From Neorhizobium sp. (lineage in GTDB: Bacteria; Pseudomonadota; Alphaproteobacteria; Rhizobiales; Rhizobiaceae): a stretch of 64,000 nt of DNA. The stretch spans positions 620,001 through 684,000 of the forward strand of contig JAPWKC010000004.1 in assembly GCA_028283725.1 (NCBI GenBank). The letters run 5' to 3'. Below the pieces are notes generated by a model. That model was not told the origin of the DNA. It ran no database searches and saw only the letters and a list, made by a program, of their open reading frames with translations. The translations under genes and the position numbers were made by a program. Positions 36,907 through 45,711 of this stretch are shown piece after piece (positions within the stretch are counted from its first letter, which is position 1; each line of letters begins with the position of its first letter).

Positions 36907-39172
36907 CGTCGCGGTAGTAGGCCGTATAGCGTGACACGTAATAATCCGACGAGCCGTATTCGCGATAGAGCTTCATCTTGTCGGTATCGACCTTGTTGAG
37001 CACGACGCCGACACATCGGTTGGCGATCTGCGGCTCGGCGGCCAGCGTGTCCCGCACGACCCGCCGGGAGGTCGCCCCCCACTCCACCACCATCACGAAA
37101 CCATCCATCTTGCCGGCAATCGCCCGGGCATCGACGACCGGGCCGAGGGGAGGAAGATCGAGAATGATATAGTCGAATTCCGATCCGACCTCCGCCAGAA
37201 GCTTCATCATCTGCGGCGATGCCAGCAATTCCGACGAATGCGGCACCCGGCGCTTGACGACCGCCGGAATGAATTTAAGCCCCGACCCTTCTGCCGAAAG
37301 CATGACGGAGGCCGCGGAGCGCCCTTCGATCAGAACTTCCAGAAGGCCAGCCTCGGCATGCTGCGCAAGGGCGCGGGTCGCGCCCGGATTGCGCAGATCG
37401 GCATCGATCAGCAGCGTGCGGGCGCTCATCGCAAGCGTCTGGGCAAGATTGACGGCGACCGTGGACTTGCCTTCTCCCGGCAGAACGGAGACGACACCCA
37501 AAACCTTATGCGGCTTCACCACATGAAGATCCGCTGCAATCCGGGCGCTGCGCATGGTTTCCGCGAAGGACGACAAAGGGTGTTCGGTGGCAAAGCGCGA
37601 CAGGGCATTGCGGGAATGGATGACGCCCGGCGATGGCTCGACATCGGCGTCTTTCGCCTCGCGATCGTCGATGCGCGGCACCGACCCGAGATATTCGAGA
37701 TCGAGGACGTCTCGCACCTGTTCGCCGGTCCGGAAGAAGCGATCGCGAAACTCGCGGTAAGCGGCACCGGCAGAGCCGGCCAGCCCGCCCAAAAGCAGGC
37801 AGGCGGCAAGCACAAGCGCCTTTTTCGGCTCGCTCGGATCGTTGGGCGCAACGGCACGGGTGATGATTCGCGCCTCGGTGATCGGGAAGGATTGCTGCTG
37901 AACCGCTTCCTGATAACGCTGCAGGAAGGTCTGGTAGAGGTTCTTGTAGGTTTCGGCGCTCCGCTCCAGTTCGCGCAGCTGAACCTGGGTCTCGCTCGCC
38001 GCGACACTGACCTTGGTCGCATTCTCGACGCCGAGAAGGATCTGCTTTTCGCGTGAGCGGGCGACATCGAGCTCGCTCTGGTAGCTTTCGGCGATACGCC
38101 CGAGCTCGTCGAACATCAGCCGTGTGTATTCGGCCATTTCCTGGCGCAGGCGGATGGCCTGGATATGCCCCTCACCCAGCCGCTTGCTGATGTCGGCCTC
38201 GCGCTTGGAGGCATCGAGATATTTCTCCCGCATGCTGTTGATCACCGAACTATCCAGCGCGTCGGCCACGATCGCATCGGTGCGGCCGCTGTCGATGATG
38301 GAACGGATGCGCTCGTATTTTGCCGTCGCCCGGGCCGTGTCGGCGCGCGCCACGATCAGGCCGCTGTTCAGCTCCGTCAGCTGCTGATCGGAAACAAGCT
38401 GGTCATTGGCGACCACCAGACCGTTCGCGGCGCGGAACTTCTGAACCGCAAGATCCGATTCCAGCGACCGCTGGCGCAATTCTTCGATGCGCTGCTGCAG
38501 CCATTCGCCGGCCCGCTTCGTCGCATCGTATTTCGCATCGAGCTTGTCGGTGAGATAGCCATCGGCCAAGGACGAGGCGATGGCAGCCGCCAGCTGCGGC
38601 GAGGTGGAGGTCACCGAGATATCGAGAACATAGGAGCGGCCGACGCGGGCGATGGTCGTGGCACTTTCGAGACGCCCGAGCGCCAGACGCCGCTTGACGG
38701 CGACGGGATCCAGCAGATCGTCGGCATCATCACCGAACCAACGACGCGGATCGACCGTCGATTTCAGCCATGACACCGTATCGCCAAGAAGCGTCGCGGC
38801 GCCGCCCATGAATTCGACATTGTCCGCAAGCGCCAGCTTATCGATGACCGCAAGCCCGATGGTTTCGGATTTCAGCAATTCGACCTGGCTGAGGACCGAG
38901 GATTCGTCGTCCAGTACGCCACCGATCGTCGACAGCTGCTCGACGACCTGACTGTTGCTGCGGTCGATCATGACGCTGGTATGCGCCGTGTATTTCGGCA
39001 CGGCAACCAGCAGGTAGCAGAGGCCGAGGCCGACAAAAACGACCGTGGTGACAAGCACGAAACGCCATTGCCGGCGACTGGCGGCAAGCAGCCGGTCCAG
39101 ATCCAGACGCGGCGCCTCCGCTACGGGACCGGTGTCCTCATGATTGGCGATAATCATCGGTCTCGGGTTCAT
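36899..39172 (-). CDS. Wzc/ExoP-type polysaccharide co-polymerase with BY-kinase domain
   Basis: 757 residues from MNPRPMIIANHED; the track ORF begins 97 residues earlier in Ala/Pro-rich non-family sequence. Wzz domain: TM1 near residues 35-57 (FVLVTTVVFVGLGLCYLLVAV), a long periplasmic coiled-coil region, then TM2 (ALVLAACLLLGGLAGSAGA). The cytoplasmic BY-kinase has Walker A LPGEGKSTVAVN (~565), A' LLIDADLRNPG and B YIILDLPPLGPVVDA. A C-terminal tyrosine cluster (YREYGSSDYYVSRYTAYY) is the autophosphorylation tail. It controls chain length and couples Wzy to the OPX channel. No Wzb-type low-molecular-weight phosphatase is nearby. Confidence 0.95.
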   Translation of the reverse strand: MNPRPMIIANHEDTGPVAEAPRLDLDRLLAASRRQWRFVLVTTVVFVGLGLCYLLVAVPKYTAHTSVMIDRSNSQVVEQLSTIGGVLDDESSVLSQVELLKSETIGLAVIDKLALADNVEFMGGAATLLGDTVSWLKSTVDPRRWFGDDADDLLDPVAVKRRLALGRLESATTIARVGRSYVLDISVTSTSPQLAAAIASSLADGYLTDKLDAKYDATKRAGEWLQQRIEELRQRSLESDLAVQKFRAANGLVVANDQLVSDQQLTELNSGLIVARADTARATAKYERIRSIIDSGRTDAIVADALDSSVINSMREKYLDASKREADISKRLGEGHIQAIRLRQEMAEYTRLMFDELGRIAESYQSELDVARSREKQILLGVENATKVSVAASETQVQLRELERSAETYKNLYQTFLQRYQEAVQQQSFPITEARIITRAVAPNDPSEPKKALVLAACLLLGGLAGSAGAAYREFRDRFFRTGEQVRDVLDLEYLGSVPRIDDREAKDADVEPSPGVIHSRNALSRFATEHPLSSFAETMRSARIAADLHVVKPHKVLGVVSVLPGEGKSTVAVNLAQTLAMSARTLLIDADLRNPGATRALAQHAEAGLLEVLIEGRSAASVMLSAEGSGLKFIPAVVKRRVPHSSELLASPQMMKLLAEVGSEFDYIILDLPPLGPVVDARAIAGKMDGFVMVVEWGATSRRVVRDTLAAEPQIANRCVGVVLNKVDTDKMKLYREYGSSDYYVSRYTAYYRDDA

Positions 39173-39320
39173 CCGGTCATCCGTTCGAAGCGTCCGTTCA
39201 AGGCGCCCGGCGACCACCAGGGCCATGGGCAGGTTCAGGGTCGAGCGAGGTGCGGCGGGGCCATGCAAATCACGGCCACGCCTCGATTTCACCCGACGGA
39301 GAGTGCACGCGGGCCGAAGG

Positions 39321-40151
39321 TCAGAGCCGGACGATAGGGCTCGTATCGACCGTGCCGGTGCCCGAGCCGCTGCTGCCATTGTTATTGCTGCTTCTGCCAC
39401 TGCCGCTTGCACCGCTGAAGGAGCCGGTGCCGCTGGCAATGCCGGTGCCGCCGGCCGTTCCACCGGTCGTACCGCTCGATGTGGCCGAACTTCCGCCGGT
39501 GCCGCCGCCTGCCGTACTTCCCGCTCCGCCGATTGCCGATGTCTGTGCCCCGCCGCCGGTCAGGCCGCCTGCCGGACCGAGATCGGCCGTGGCTGGCACC
39601 TGCGTCTGATTGGCGGCCGGCGTGGCAAGCGCCAGTGCCTGCTGGGCATTGGACAAGGCCGGATTTGCGGCGACTGCGACCTGAATGGCACGCTGTGCCT
39701 CCAGATTCTGTGCCGCGGCAAAATCGGCCGCTGCGGCATTGGCTCCGGCAACGATTGCCGAAAGCTGCTGCGACGTGATCCCCGGAATGGAGCCGACGGT
39801 GTTCAGCCCGGCAAGAACTTCCGACAGCTGGCCGTTTTGCGCTGCGACCGCCAGAAGCTGCTGGATGCGCTGCTTCAGCGCATCGCCGACCACCGGAACG
39901 CTGGCAATATAGGCTGCCGGATTGCTGACGAATGCCTGCACGTCGGCGGCAGTCACGGCAGCCGGTGCCGAGGCAACGCCCGGCCCGGTCGGGCTTGGTG
40001 CACCTGGACTAGCTGGCCCTGGATTGTTCGAGACTGGATTGCTCGGTGCAGGGCCGTTCGGGACGGGGCTGTTCTGGGCATAGGCGGCAGAAGCAAGCGG
40101 CACCAGCAGCGCGCCTGCAATCGAAACAATAAGCATCGCACGGTTTTGCAT
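39321..40151 (-). CDS. Secreted Ala/Gly/Ser-rich hypothetical protein in the EPS locus
   Basis: 276 residues from MQNRAMLIVS, preceded by GAGG; the track uses a GTG four codons earlier. Signal peptide (LIVSIAGALLVPLASAAYA-Q). Residues ~20-50 are a Pro/Asn/Gly linker, and ~55-180 a helical Ala-rich domain (VQAFVSNPAAYIASVPVVGDALKQRIQQLL). The last ~80 residues are almost pure Gly/Ser/Thr (GGAGSTAGGGTGGSSATSSG). No family is recognised. It resembles exported surface proteins with flexible glycine-rich tails and may interact with the polysaccharide. It is flanked by wza-like (upstream) and wzc-like (downstream) genes on the same strand. Confidence 0.75.
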   Translation of the reverse strand: MQNRAMLIVSIAGALLVPLASAAYAQNSPVPNGPAPSNPVSNNPGPASPGAPSPTGPGVASAPAAVTAADVQAFVSNPAAYIASVPVVGDALKQRIQQLLAVAAQNGQLSEVLAGLNTVGSIPGITSQQLSAIVAGANAAAADFAAAQNLEAQRAIQVAVAANPALSNAQQALALATPAANQTQVPATADLGPAGGLTGGGAQTSAIGGAGSTAGGGTGGSSATSSGTTGGTAGGTGIASGTGSFSGASGSGRSSNNNGSSGSGTGTVDTSPIVRL

Positions 40152-40214
40152 GTTCGACCTCACTTGGCTCCCAAACGGGGCTCAAAAAACTGGGCTCAAA
40201 AAAGCTGCGCTCTG

Positions 40215-40252
40215 GAACTGGTCTCCAGAGGCAGAGCTCTGGAGACCAGTTC
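40215..40252 (-). terminator. Perfect 16 bp hairpin between the Wza-like gene and the Gly-rich gene
   Basis: GAACTGGTCTCCAGAG, loop GCAGAG, then its exact reverse complement CTCTGGAGACCAGTTC. On the minus strand it is followed after 11 nt by TTTTTT and again by TTTTTT, and the element GGGCTCAAAAAA appears twice (plus strand ~40177-40202). It lies ~185 bp past the Wza-like stop and ~65 bp before the next start. It could terminate, attenuate or protect mRNA; the T run is further from the stem than in a textbook terminator. Confidence 0.6.
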
Positions 40253-40437
40253 GACGGACTTCGCTCAAGACTTACAATCGATGGCATCGGGCGCTGACGC
40301 CCGCATCTCCGCCCCGACGCCGAAGCATATGTGCAGATTATCTTTTATGACTATATATCATATTACAATCGATCCGCCTGTTTCGGCAAGTCCCGATCGT
40401 GCATTTACCTTAATGCCCGGCCGGCAACGCCCAGCCG

Positions 40438-41634
40438 TTACTGATTGCGAAGCGTGTCATGCGTATCGACGATGTCGCGTGTCGATGAGGTGATCGAGTT
40501 GACGATGGTGAGGAACTTCACGAGCTCCACCGCGTCGGCGGTCGAGACGTAAATGACGTCCTTGTTCTGCATCGGGAATTTCTGCACGGCGAAGAACGCG
40601 GCCGGATCGCGCAGGTTGGCCCGGAAGATGACCGGAACCGTGTCGCCTGAGAAACGCGACGTATCGACGCCGAGGCTCTTCAGCATGCTGCGATCGACCG
40701 TACGATAGAGGAGTACGGAACGGGGTTCCGCCTTGTCGTCGAGCAGCCCGCCGGCCTTGGCCAGGGCCTCGCCGAGCGACAGATTGGAATCGTCGAAATC
40801 GTAACGTCCACTTTGCCCCGTCACCCCGAAGGCGAGGAAGGTGCGCCGGTCACGATTGACGAAGATCGTATCGCCCGGCTGAACATAGATATTCTCACGC
40901 GGCGTGCCGCTCAGCGTGTTGTAGGAGACGGTGACGCTGCGACCGCCGCGCTGGAGCGTTACCGTGGTTTCGTCGCCCGGAGAACTCAGGCCACCGGCTT
41001 CCGAAATCACGTCGATGACCCGTTCGCCGGCAGGGCTGAGCTCGACCTTCTTCGGCTCTTTCACGTCGCCGAGCACGGACGCTTCCATCGACCGGTTGGT
41101 CAGCGTGGAAATCACCACCTGCGGCTCGATGGCGCGATTGGCCAGCCGCTGCGCGATATCCGTCTGCACCGCGTCGATCGAGCGTTCGGATGCCCTCACC
41201 TTGCCGGCATAGGGAATGCTCAGCATGCCGTCACGGCCGATCGTCTGGGGCGGAAGGGTGATGTAGTTCCCCGGCCGCGAACCGGCATCGGCGGGAATGA
41301 AAAGACCACCCGCCTGCGCTTCGAAGACCGAGACCTGCACGACATCGCCAACGCCCAGCACGATATTGGGTGGGCCGCCGCGGCCGCCACCAAAGCTGCC
41401 GCGCGCACTTTGCGGCGCCTTGTCGGCGACCAGCGCCAGGACGGACTTGTTGATATCGACGAGCGCGTAATCAACCCCGACCTTCTTGTCGGCCGAGGCG
41501 ACCTTGACCGTGGCATCCGCCTCGACAGCTCTCGGATCAGGCCCCGAACGGGGAAGCCCCGTGCAACCCGAAATAATAGATAAAGTAGAAATTATTAAAG
41601 TAGCTTTTCGTGAAATAGACATGCGCCCCGCCAT
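40438..41634 (-). CDS. Wza-type outer-membrane polysaccharide export (OPX) lipoprotein
   Basis: 398 residues from MAGRMSISRKATL; an alternative ATG is four codons later. The lipobox IISGC marks a lipoprotein. It has a poly-export domain (IVLGVGDVVQVSVFEAQAGG, ISTLTNRSMEASVLGDV) and SLBB-type repeats (VIDVISEAGGLSSPGDETTVTL, ENIYVQPGDTIFVNRDRRTFLAFGV). It forms the periplasmic or outer-membrane exit channel that partners the Wzc-like protein. The codons for the lipoprotein signal are unusually A/T-rich compared with the rest of the gene. A second OPX protein is encoded at 56378-57571. Confidence 0.93.
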   Translation of the reverse strand: MAGRMSISRKATLIISTLSIISGCTGLPRSGPDPRAVEADATVKVASADKKVGVDYALVDINKSVLALVADKAPQSARGSFGGGRGGPPNIVLGVGDVVQVSVFEAQAGGLFIPADAGSRPGNYITLPPQTIGRDGMLSIPYAGKVRASERSIDAVQTDIAQRLANRAIEPQVVISTLTNRSMEASVLGDVKEPKKVELSPAGERVIDVISEAGGLSSPGDETTVTLQRGGRSVTVSYNTLSGTPRENIYVQPGDTIFVNRDRRTFLAFGVTGQSGRYDFDDSNLSLGEALAKAGGLLDDKAEPRSVLLYRTVDRSMLKSLGVDTSRFSGDTVPVIFRANLRDPAAFFAVQKFPMQNKDVIYVSTADAVELVKFLTIVNSITSSTRDIVDTHDTLRNQ

Positions 41635-41763
41635 CTCGTTTCCCACGAAAAAGTTACAACATGTCATCTTTTAAACAAACATTTTCAGGTTTTTTTACCC
41701 TTAATGTAACTAGCAATCATATATTATGTTGCAATATCGCAACAAATATTGCCCATCGCGGCC
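41635..41763 (-). promoter_or_regulatory. AT-rich region upstream of the Wza-like gene
   Basis: Strongly A/T-rich against a GC-rich background, with the near-palindrome TTGCAATATCGCAA followed by CAAATATTGCCC (about 41730-41757) and a T7 run. This is a likely promoter or operator for the wza-like/Gly-rich/wzc-like unit. Regulator not identifiable by eye. Confidence 0.5.
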
Positions 41764-43203
41764 TCATCGCGCCGATTTACCTGATCTATTCAAGCTTACA
41801 TTTGCCGTAAGCGCCGCCATGAGCGCGAAGAGAAGGGCAAAACCGGGAATCTGGAGAGAGAAATCCAGACATGCGTGAATCGCCACCAGAACGGTTGCGG
41901 CAATCATTGCCAGAATGATCGGGCGTTGACGCCGCCGCGTCATCATCCCTCTTGCAAGCAAGCAGGTCAGGGCGGCGGCGATGGTCGCGATGACGAGAAG
42001 GCCGAGCGGAAGGCCGAGAGCCAGGACGGTATCGAGATAGACGTCATGGGCCCGGAACCAGCCGCCGACGATGCCGCATTCCGGCGACCGGAAGGCCGCA
42101 AAGTAGTAGCGGAAGGAGCCAGCGCCGATTCCCTGCCAGAAATTTGTGTCGATCGCATCGATCACACCCCGGTAGATACAGAACCGGCTGTCTTCGGGCC
42201 CCTGCCTTTCCGCCCGAAGCACCGCCCGCCCCAGCAGAAGAAAAGCAAGGGCGGCGAAACAGACAAGCGCGATGACGACGACGAAGATGCGACGGCGCCC
42301 GAACTTGCCGGCCACGCCTTGGCGGCCAGGGGTGCTGGAGAAGAACCGGCCTTGGCCGACAGCCTGTGTTTTTACACCGGCCGTGAAGCCCGTGCCGAGC
42401 AAGAAGACAGCGAAGCCGACAAAGGCCGACAGCGCACCGCCACGCGACTGGGTGAGCGCCAGGGCAACCAGCGAGGCAAGCGCCAGGCTGCCGAAGAGGA
42501 AAAGGTCGCGAATGCGGGCTTCGGATGATGATCCGCCTGCCCTGCCGGTCTGTTGTGCCGGCCCGTCACGCAGGCTCAGGAGCGTTTGCGAGGCAAGGAC
42601 GAGTGCCACGACCCCATAGAATGTGGCAGCCGTGTTGCGATTGACGAAGGGGGCCGTCAGGCTTCCGAGATAGGCTTCCTTGCGTGAAAACATCAATGTA
42701 TCGGGAAAGACGACGGACTGCACGATGGCGAACACCGCGAGACATCCTCCGACCACGCCGATCACCCGCCAGAGCTTCGCGACCTCGCGATCGGTGCGAA
42801 ACAGCAGAAAGGCGGCCATGAAGGTGACGAATGGCAAGCTGATCGGGATGATCGCATAGAGACTGTCATCCGCGGCCACCGATATGCGCCCCTGCACCGA
42901 GCCGGACGGCACGGCAATCGCCTGCCGCAGGGTGGACCATGCGGGATTTGCGAGGATATCGCCGGGCAGCGGCAAAGTCTGCAAGATCGTCCATCCGACC
43001 ACAAGCAGCCAGAGCATCGAACATGTCACGAGCGGCCAGGCCCTGCCCTTCGGCCAAGGCTGCCGGAGCGAAGCCACAGCCAGCACCAGCGCCATGAGGA
43101 CGGCGGCCAACGACACGGTCAGCGGATAGACACCGCCATCCGTCATCAGCACGATGGCGAAACACAGGGCAAAAAGTGCGGTCAGTATCGAATGGACGAT
43201 CAT
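41764..43203 (-). CDS. O-antigen ligase / Wzy-family membrane protein
   Basis: 479 residues with about 11-12 membrane helices. The large periplasmic loop carries the PF04932-type signature around RFCIYRGVIDAIDTNFWQGIGAGSFRYYF and the His of GGWFRAHDVYLDTVLALGLPLGLL. Earlier, ALALTQSRGGALSAFVGF is also typical. Such proteins join or polymerise lipid-linked glycans (WaaL, Wzy, ExoQ). As another Wzy-like protein is encoded at 23098, the division of labour is open: one may polymerise the EPS repeat, the other may ligate or belong to another polymer. A polar insert (GQGRFFSSTPGRQG) interrupts the middle. Confidence 0.85.
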   Translation of the reverse strand: MIVHSILTALFALCFAIVLMTDGGVYPLTVSLAAVLMALVLAVASLRQPWPKGRAWPLVTCSMLWLLVVGWTILQTLPLPGDILANPAWSTLRQAIAVPSGSVQGRISVAADDSLYAIIPISLPFVTFMAAFLLFRTDREVAKLWRVIGVVGGCLAVFAIVQSVVFPDTLMFSRKEAYLGSLTAPFVNRNTAATFYGVVALVLASQTLLSLRDGPAQQTGRAGGSSSEARIRDLFLFGSLALASLVALALTQSRGGALSAFVGFAVFLLGTGFTAGVKTQAVGQGRFFSSTPGRQGVAGKFGRRRIFVVVIALVCFAALAFLLLGRAVLRAERQGPEDSRFCIYRGVIDAIDTNFWQGIGAGSFRYYFAAFRSPECGIVGGWFRAHDVYLDTVLALGLPLGLLVIATIAAALTCLLARGMMTRRRQRPIILAMIAATVLVAIHACLDFSLQIPGFALLFALMAALTANVSLNRSGKSAR

Positions 43204-43670
43204 CTTGTCCCGTCGCAGGATCAGCTTCGAAAAGAAGCGCTGATGGGAAGGCAGGTTCTCAAAAAAATCGAGGCATATGAATTTCGGCGGGCAAGCGATC
43301 AGACACCGGCGCCAAGCGATGAGGGCAGCAGCGGCCTGCCTTCGCCGACACCATCATGCCAAACCGCAACGGCCCGACAACGTCTCGGCGACGATCAACC
43401 GGCAAACACCGATCAGGCTTTTGCCGCATTTGCGCCCAACCCTCTCCATGTCACCAAGTCTCTCCATATCACCGGGTCTCTCCATGTCACCGGGTCGCGC
43501 CCTGACTTATGCAGATAGCCTAAGGCCACATCTTTGCCGATACAATATCATAAATCTGCCCGATCGATAAAATTCTACCGATGGGCTTAAACGGCGCAGA
43601 AGAGATGCAGGTTTATGGATAGTCCCGCGCCGATAACTTGTCTGCGCCAAGAACAACGCGGGATATCGTG
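43204..43670. other. Divergent spacer with an 18 bp tandem repeat
   Basis: 467 bp between the ligase-like gene (-) and the cysteine-protease gene (+). Three tandem 18 bp units, consensus TCTCTCCATGTCACCGGG, lie at 43441-43494. The following ~100 bp (43530-43600) are A/T-rich and may hold the promoter of the plus-strand genes. The 108-codon plus-strand ORF that covers the repeat (LHVTKS-LHITGS-LHVTGS) starts inside the ligase gene and has no recognised content. Confidence 0.6.
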
Positions 43671-44261
43671 ATGAACAAGAAGCAAATCATTGCCGCATTC
43701 ACCAGTGCTCTCGCCTGCCTTGCAGCAGCGGGCACCGCCCATGCCGTCGGCCCGGCGGGACTGGCCGGCGAGGCACGTCATCTGCCGTCGCATATCGTGG
43801 TCAAGGCTCCGACGCTGGCGCCCTATGCCTTCGTGCGGTTCTGCATCCAGAACGCCAGCGATTGCGCGGCGAGCGACGGCCCCGCCACGGCCAGCGTCGA
43901 TGCTGCCGCGATGAGGCAGTTGCAGAGCCTCAACCGCGAGATCAACCGCGATATCCTGCCGGAATACGACATGGATGGCGACGATGTCTGGCAGGCGGAT
44001 GTCACAGCCGGCGACTGCGAGGATTTCGCGCTCACCAAACGGCGCCGCCTTCTGGAAATGGGCTGGCCGGCCAATGCCCTGCGGATGGCGATCGCCTATA
44101 CGCCGAACAATAACGGCCATGCAGTGCTCGTCGTCAGCACCTCGCGCGGCGATCTCGTGCTTGACAACCGCACCAATGCGGTGCGCAACTGGCATGACAC
44201 GGACCTGCGCTGGGTGATGATCCAGTCGGCCGTCAATCCGCTCTCTTGGAACCAGATCTAA
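43671..44261 (+). CDS. Exported bacterial transglutaminase-like cysteine protease (BTLCP, LapG-related)
   Basis: 196 residues from MNKKQIIAAF, with GGGA ahead of the ATG; signal peptide cleaved after GTAHA. The fold's catalytic triad is visible as Cys116 in AGDCEDFAL, His150 in NNNGHAVLVV and Asp165 in LVLDNRT. This family includes the periplasmic protease LapG, which releases adhesins from the cell surface, although LapG itself is longer and Ca-dependent. The MDGDDVWQAD segment is acidic and could bind calcium. It sits beside EPS genes and just before a DUF6030-like gene. The target is unknown; no LapD-like receptor is in the window. Confidence 0.85.
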   Translation: MNKKQIIAAFTSALACLAAAGTAHAVGPAGLAGEARHLPSHIVVKAPTLAPYAFVRFCIQNASDCAASDGPATASVDAAAMRQLQSLNREINRDILPEYDMDGDDVWQADVTAGDCEDFALTKRRRLLEMGWPANALRMAIAYTPNNNGHAVLVVSTSRGDLVLDNRTNAVRNWHDTDLRWVMIQSAVNPLSWNQI

Positions 44262-44338
44262 CATGATATAGTGTTATCTCCGGGGCGGCTGCGTGGGTGA
44301 GCCATCAGGCCACAGGCTCCGGGGGGACCGCAAAATCG

Positions 44339-45391
44339 ATGCCAAAACGCCGTGCCGCAGGACAGCGCAGATCCGACCCTTCACCGGGTGGCTCCGCCAT
44401 TACCTTGCCGCCACGTCGTCGTCGGTTCGTCGTTCCGGCGCTGCTGATCGCCAGTGTGGTCGGGGTCATCGCCGCAACGGTTCTGTTTGCCAATGGCGGG
44501 CGAAATATCACGCTTGTGCTGCGGGCCTTGGACCCGGCCTGGATATCCGAGCGATCCACATGGATTGGCTGGCTGGCGCCCTCTGCCCAGCCAGCGGGCG
44601 ACCCGTCCACCCCATCCCGGACGCCGGTCGATACGACGCCGGCAGCGATTACCCCGGCACCGGCAGTCTCGTCCCCTAGCCCGCCTTCGGCTGTGCAGGA
44701 ACCCGAAGCTGATGTCCTGCCCGCCGCGCAACGATGCGACCGGCTTGCCAGCGGCGCGCAGGAAAAACCGAGTTTCACTGCCGATAGCGCTGATCGTGAG
44801 GCCTGGCAATGCACGGTGCTTCTCAGCTACGCCGATGGCGCCGGTGCCACGTCACTTTTCGTGCAGATGCGCGGCCGCCAAGGGGCTCCGTTCAGCGCGC
44901 TCAGGGTCAAGTTCAACACGGCAGCATCCGGCATCACGGCATCTCTTGCCGAGGAGGCTCTGCGGCTGGTGAGCCTTTCCATGCTGCGGGACAGCCAGAA
45001 GGACGAGGTCGCCAGCCTGCGGGCGCGCCTTCTGCATTGGGACAATTTCGATTCGATGCTCCAGGGATACAAGGTCTCGTTCAAGCGCGAGACGAGCGAT
45101 CCGACGCGTGGCAATCTCATCCTGGTCCGCAACTCTCTCCCGCCGAATCCGCCGCCTCCGGCATCGCTGGCCTCGGCATTTTCCGGTCAGGCGGCCGGAT
45201 CCGCTTTCGACATGCCTCCCCAGCAAGGCCCAGGGCATGCGCCGGATATGCCTTTAAGCACGCACCCGGCCAATATGGTGCCGGCAGCCATGGCCACCGG
45301 GACCTCTCCCGTCAGGCCCGGCTTGCCCGCTCGAACGCTCAGGATCGGCAAATCGTCACGCCATGGCAGGGGGCCGGATACCCACCCCTAG
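44339..45391 (+). CDS. DUF6030-like membrane-anchored protein, copy 1
   Basis: 350 residues from MPKRRAAGQRR, supported by GGGGGA upstream and by the same MPK start in its paralogue. A basic N-terminus is followed by one membrane helix (FVVPALLIASVVGVIAATVLF), a Pro/Ser/Thr linker, and a ~150-residue globular domain with two conserved cysteines (QRCDRL, WQCTVLLS), then SLFVQMRG, RVKFN and YKVSFKRE..NLILVRN. A disordered tail follows. The same domain pattern recurs at 57965-58825. I recall this as the rhizobial family DUF6030; the function is unknown. Together the two genes bracket the rkp block. Confidence 0.8.
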   Translation: MPKRRAAGQRRSDPSPGGSAITLPPRRRRFVVPALLIASVVGVIAATVLFANGGRNITLVLRALDPAWISERSTWIGWLAPSAQPAGDPSTPSRTPVDTTPAAITPAPAVSSPSPPSAVQEPEADVLPAAQRCDRLASGAQEKPSFTADSADREAWQCTVLLSYADGAGATSLFVQMRGRQGAPFSALRVKFNTAASGITASLAEEALRLVSLSMLRDSQKDEVASLRARLLHWDNFDSMLQGYKVSFKRETSDPTRGNLILVRNSLPPNPPPPASLASAFSGQAAGSAFDMPPQQGPGHAPDMPLSTHPANMVPAAMATGTSPVRPGLPARTLRIGKSSRHGRGPDTHP

Positions 45392-45430
45392 CCCATCTGC
45401 CTTGCGTGACTGTCTTCGGGTATGGTCTGC

Positions 45431-45535
45431 TGGAGCATTTCCGCCTTTCTTCGAAACGTGAAACTGCTCCATCTCTTTGTTTCTGCGCAATTGCGGATGC
45501 AAAACCGGTTCCCACTTTTGTGGGGAATTGCTCTA
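45431..45535. repeat. Rhizobial intergenic palindromic element (RIME-like)
   Basis: Two imperfect palindromes in tandem: TGGAGCATTTCC...GAAACTGCTCCA and GCAATTGCGGATGCAAAACCGG...GGAATTGC, ending CTCTAA. This matches from memory the common dispersed intergenic mosaic repeat of Rhizobium and Agrobacterium genomes. It lies in the 320 bp gap between the DUF6030-like gene and the phosphatase gene. I saw no second clear copy in the window. Confidence 0.7.
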
Positions 45536-45711
45536 ATACCCTGTCGTTCCCAAAAAATCGCGGCGGCGCCGTCTGCGGCCGGCCTTCGACGATACAAGCG
45601 GGCGGATGGGGTGGCCGGCCATATCAGATGCTTCATCAGATTTTTAAGGATGCGTTAAGGCGGCCTCACCATTGTGGGGCGAAATCCATTGCGAGGCGTA
45701 AAGCAGCAGAC

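Noticed and set aside
43192-43518. 108-codon plus-strand ORF over the 18 bp repeats
   Set aside because: It starts inside the ligase-like gene, has no ribosome-binding site or known domain, and its end is just the repeat.
44809-45711. Upstream extension of the phosphatase ORF to 563 residues
   Set aside because: The extension runs through DUF6030-like copy 1 in another frame and through the palindromic repeat. The PPP family begins near MQKLIGWFSARK.
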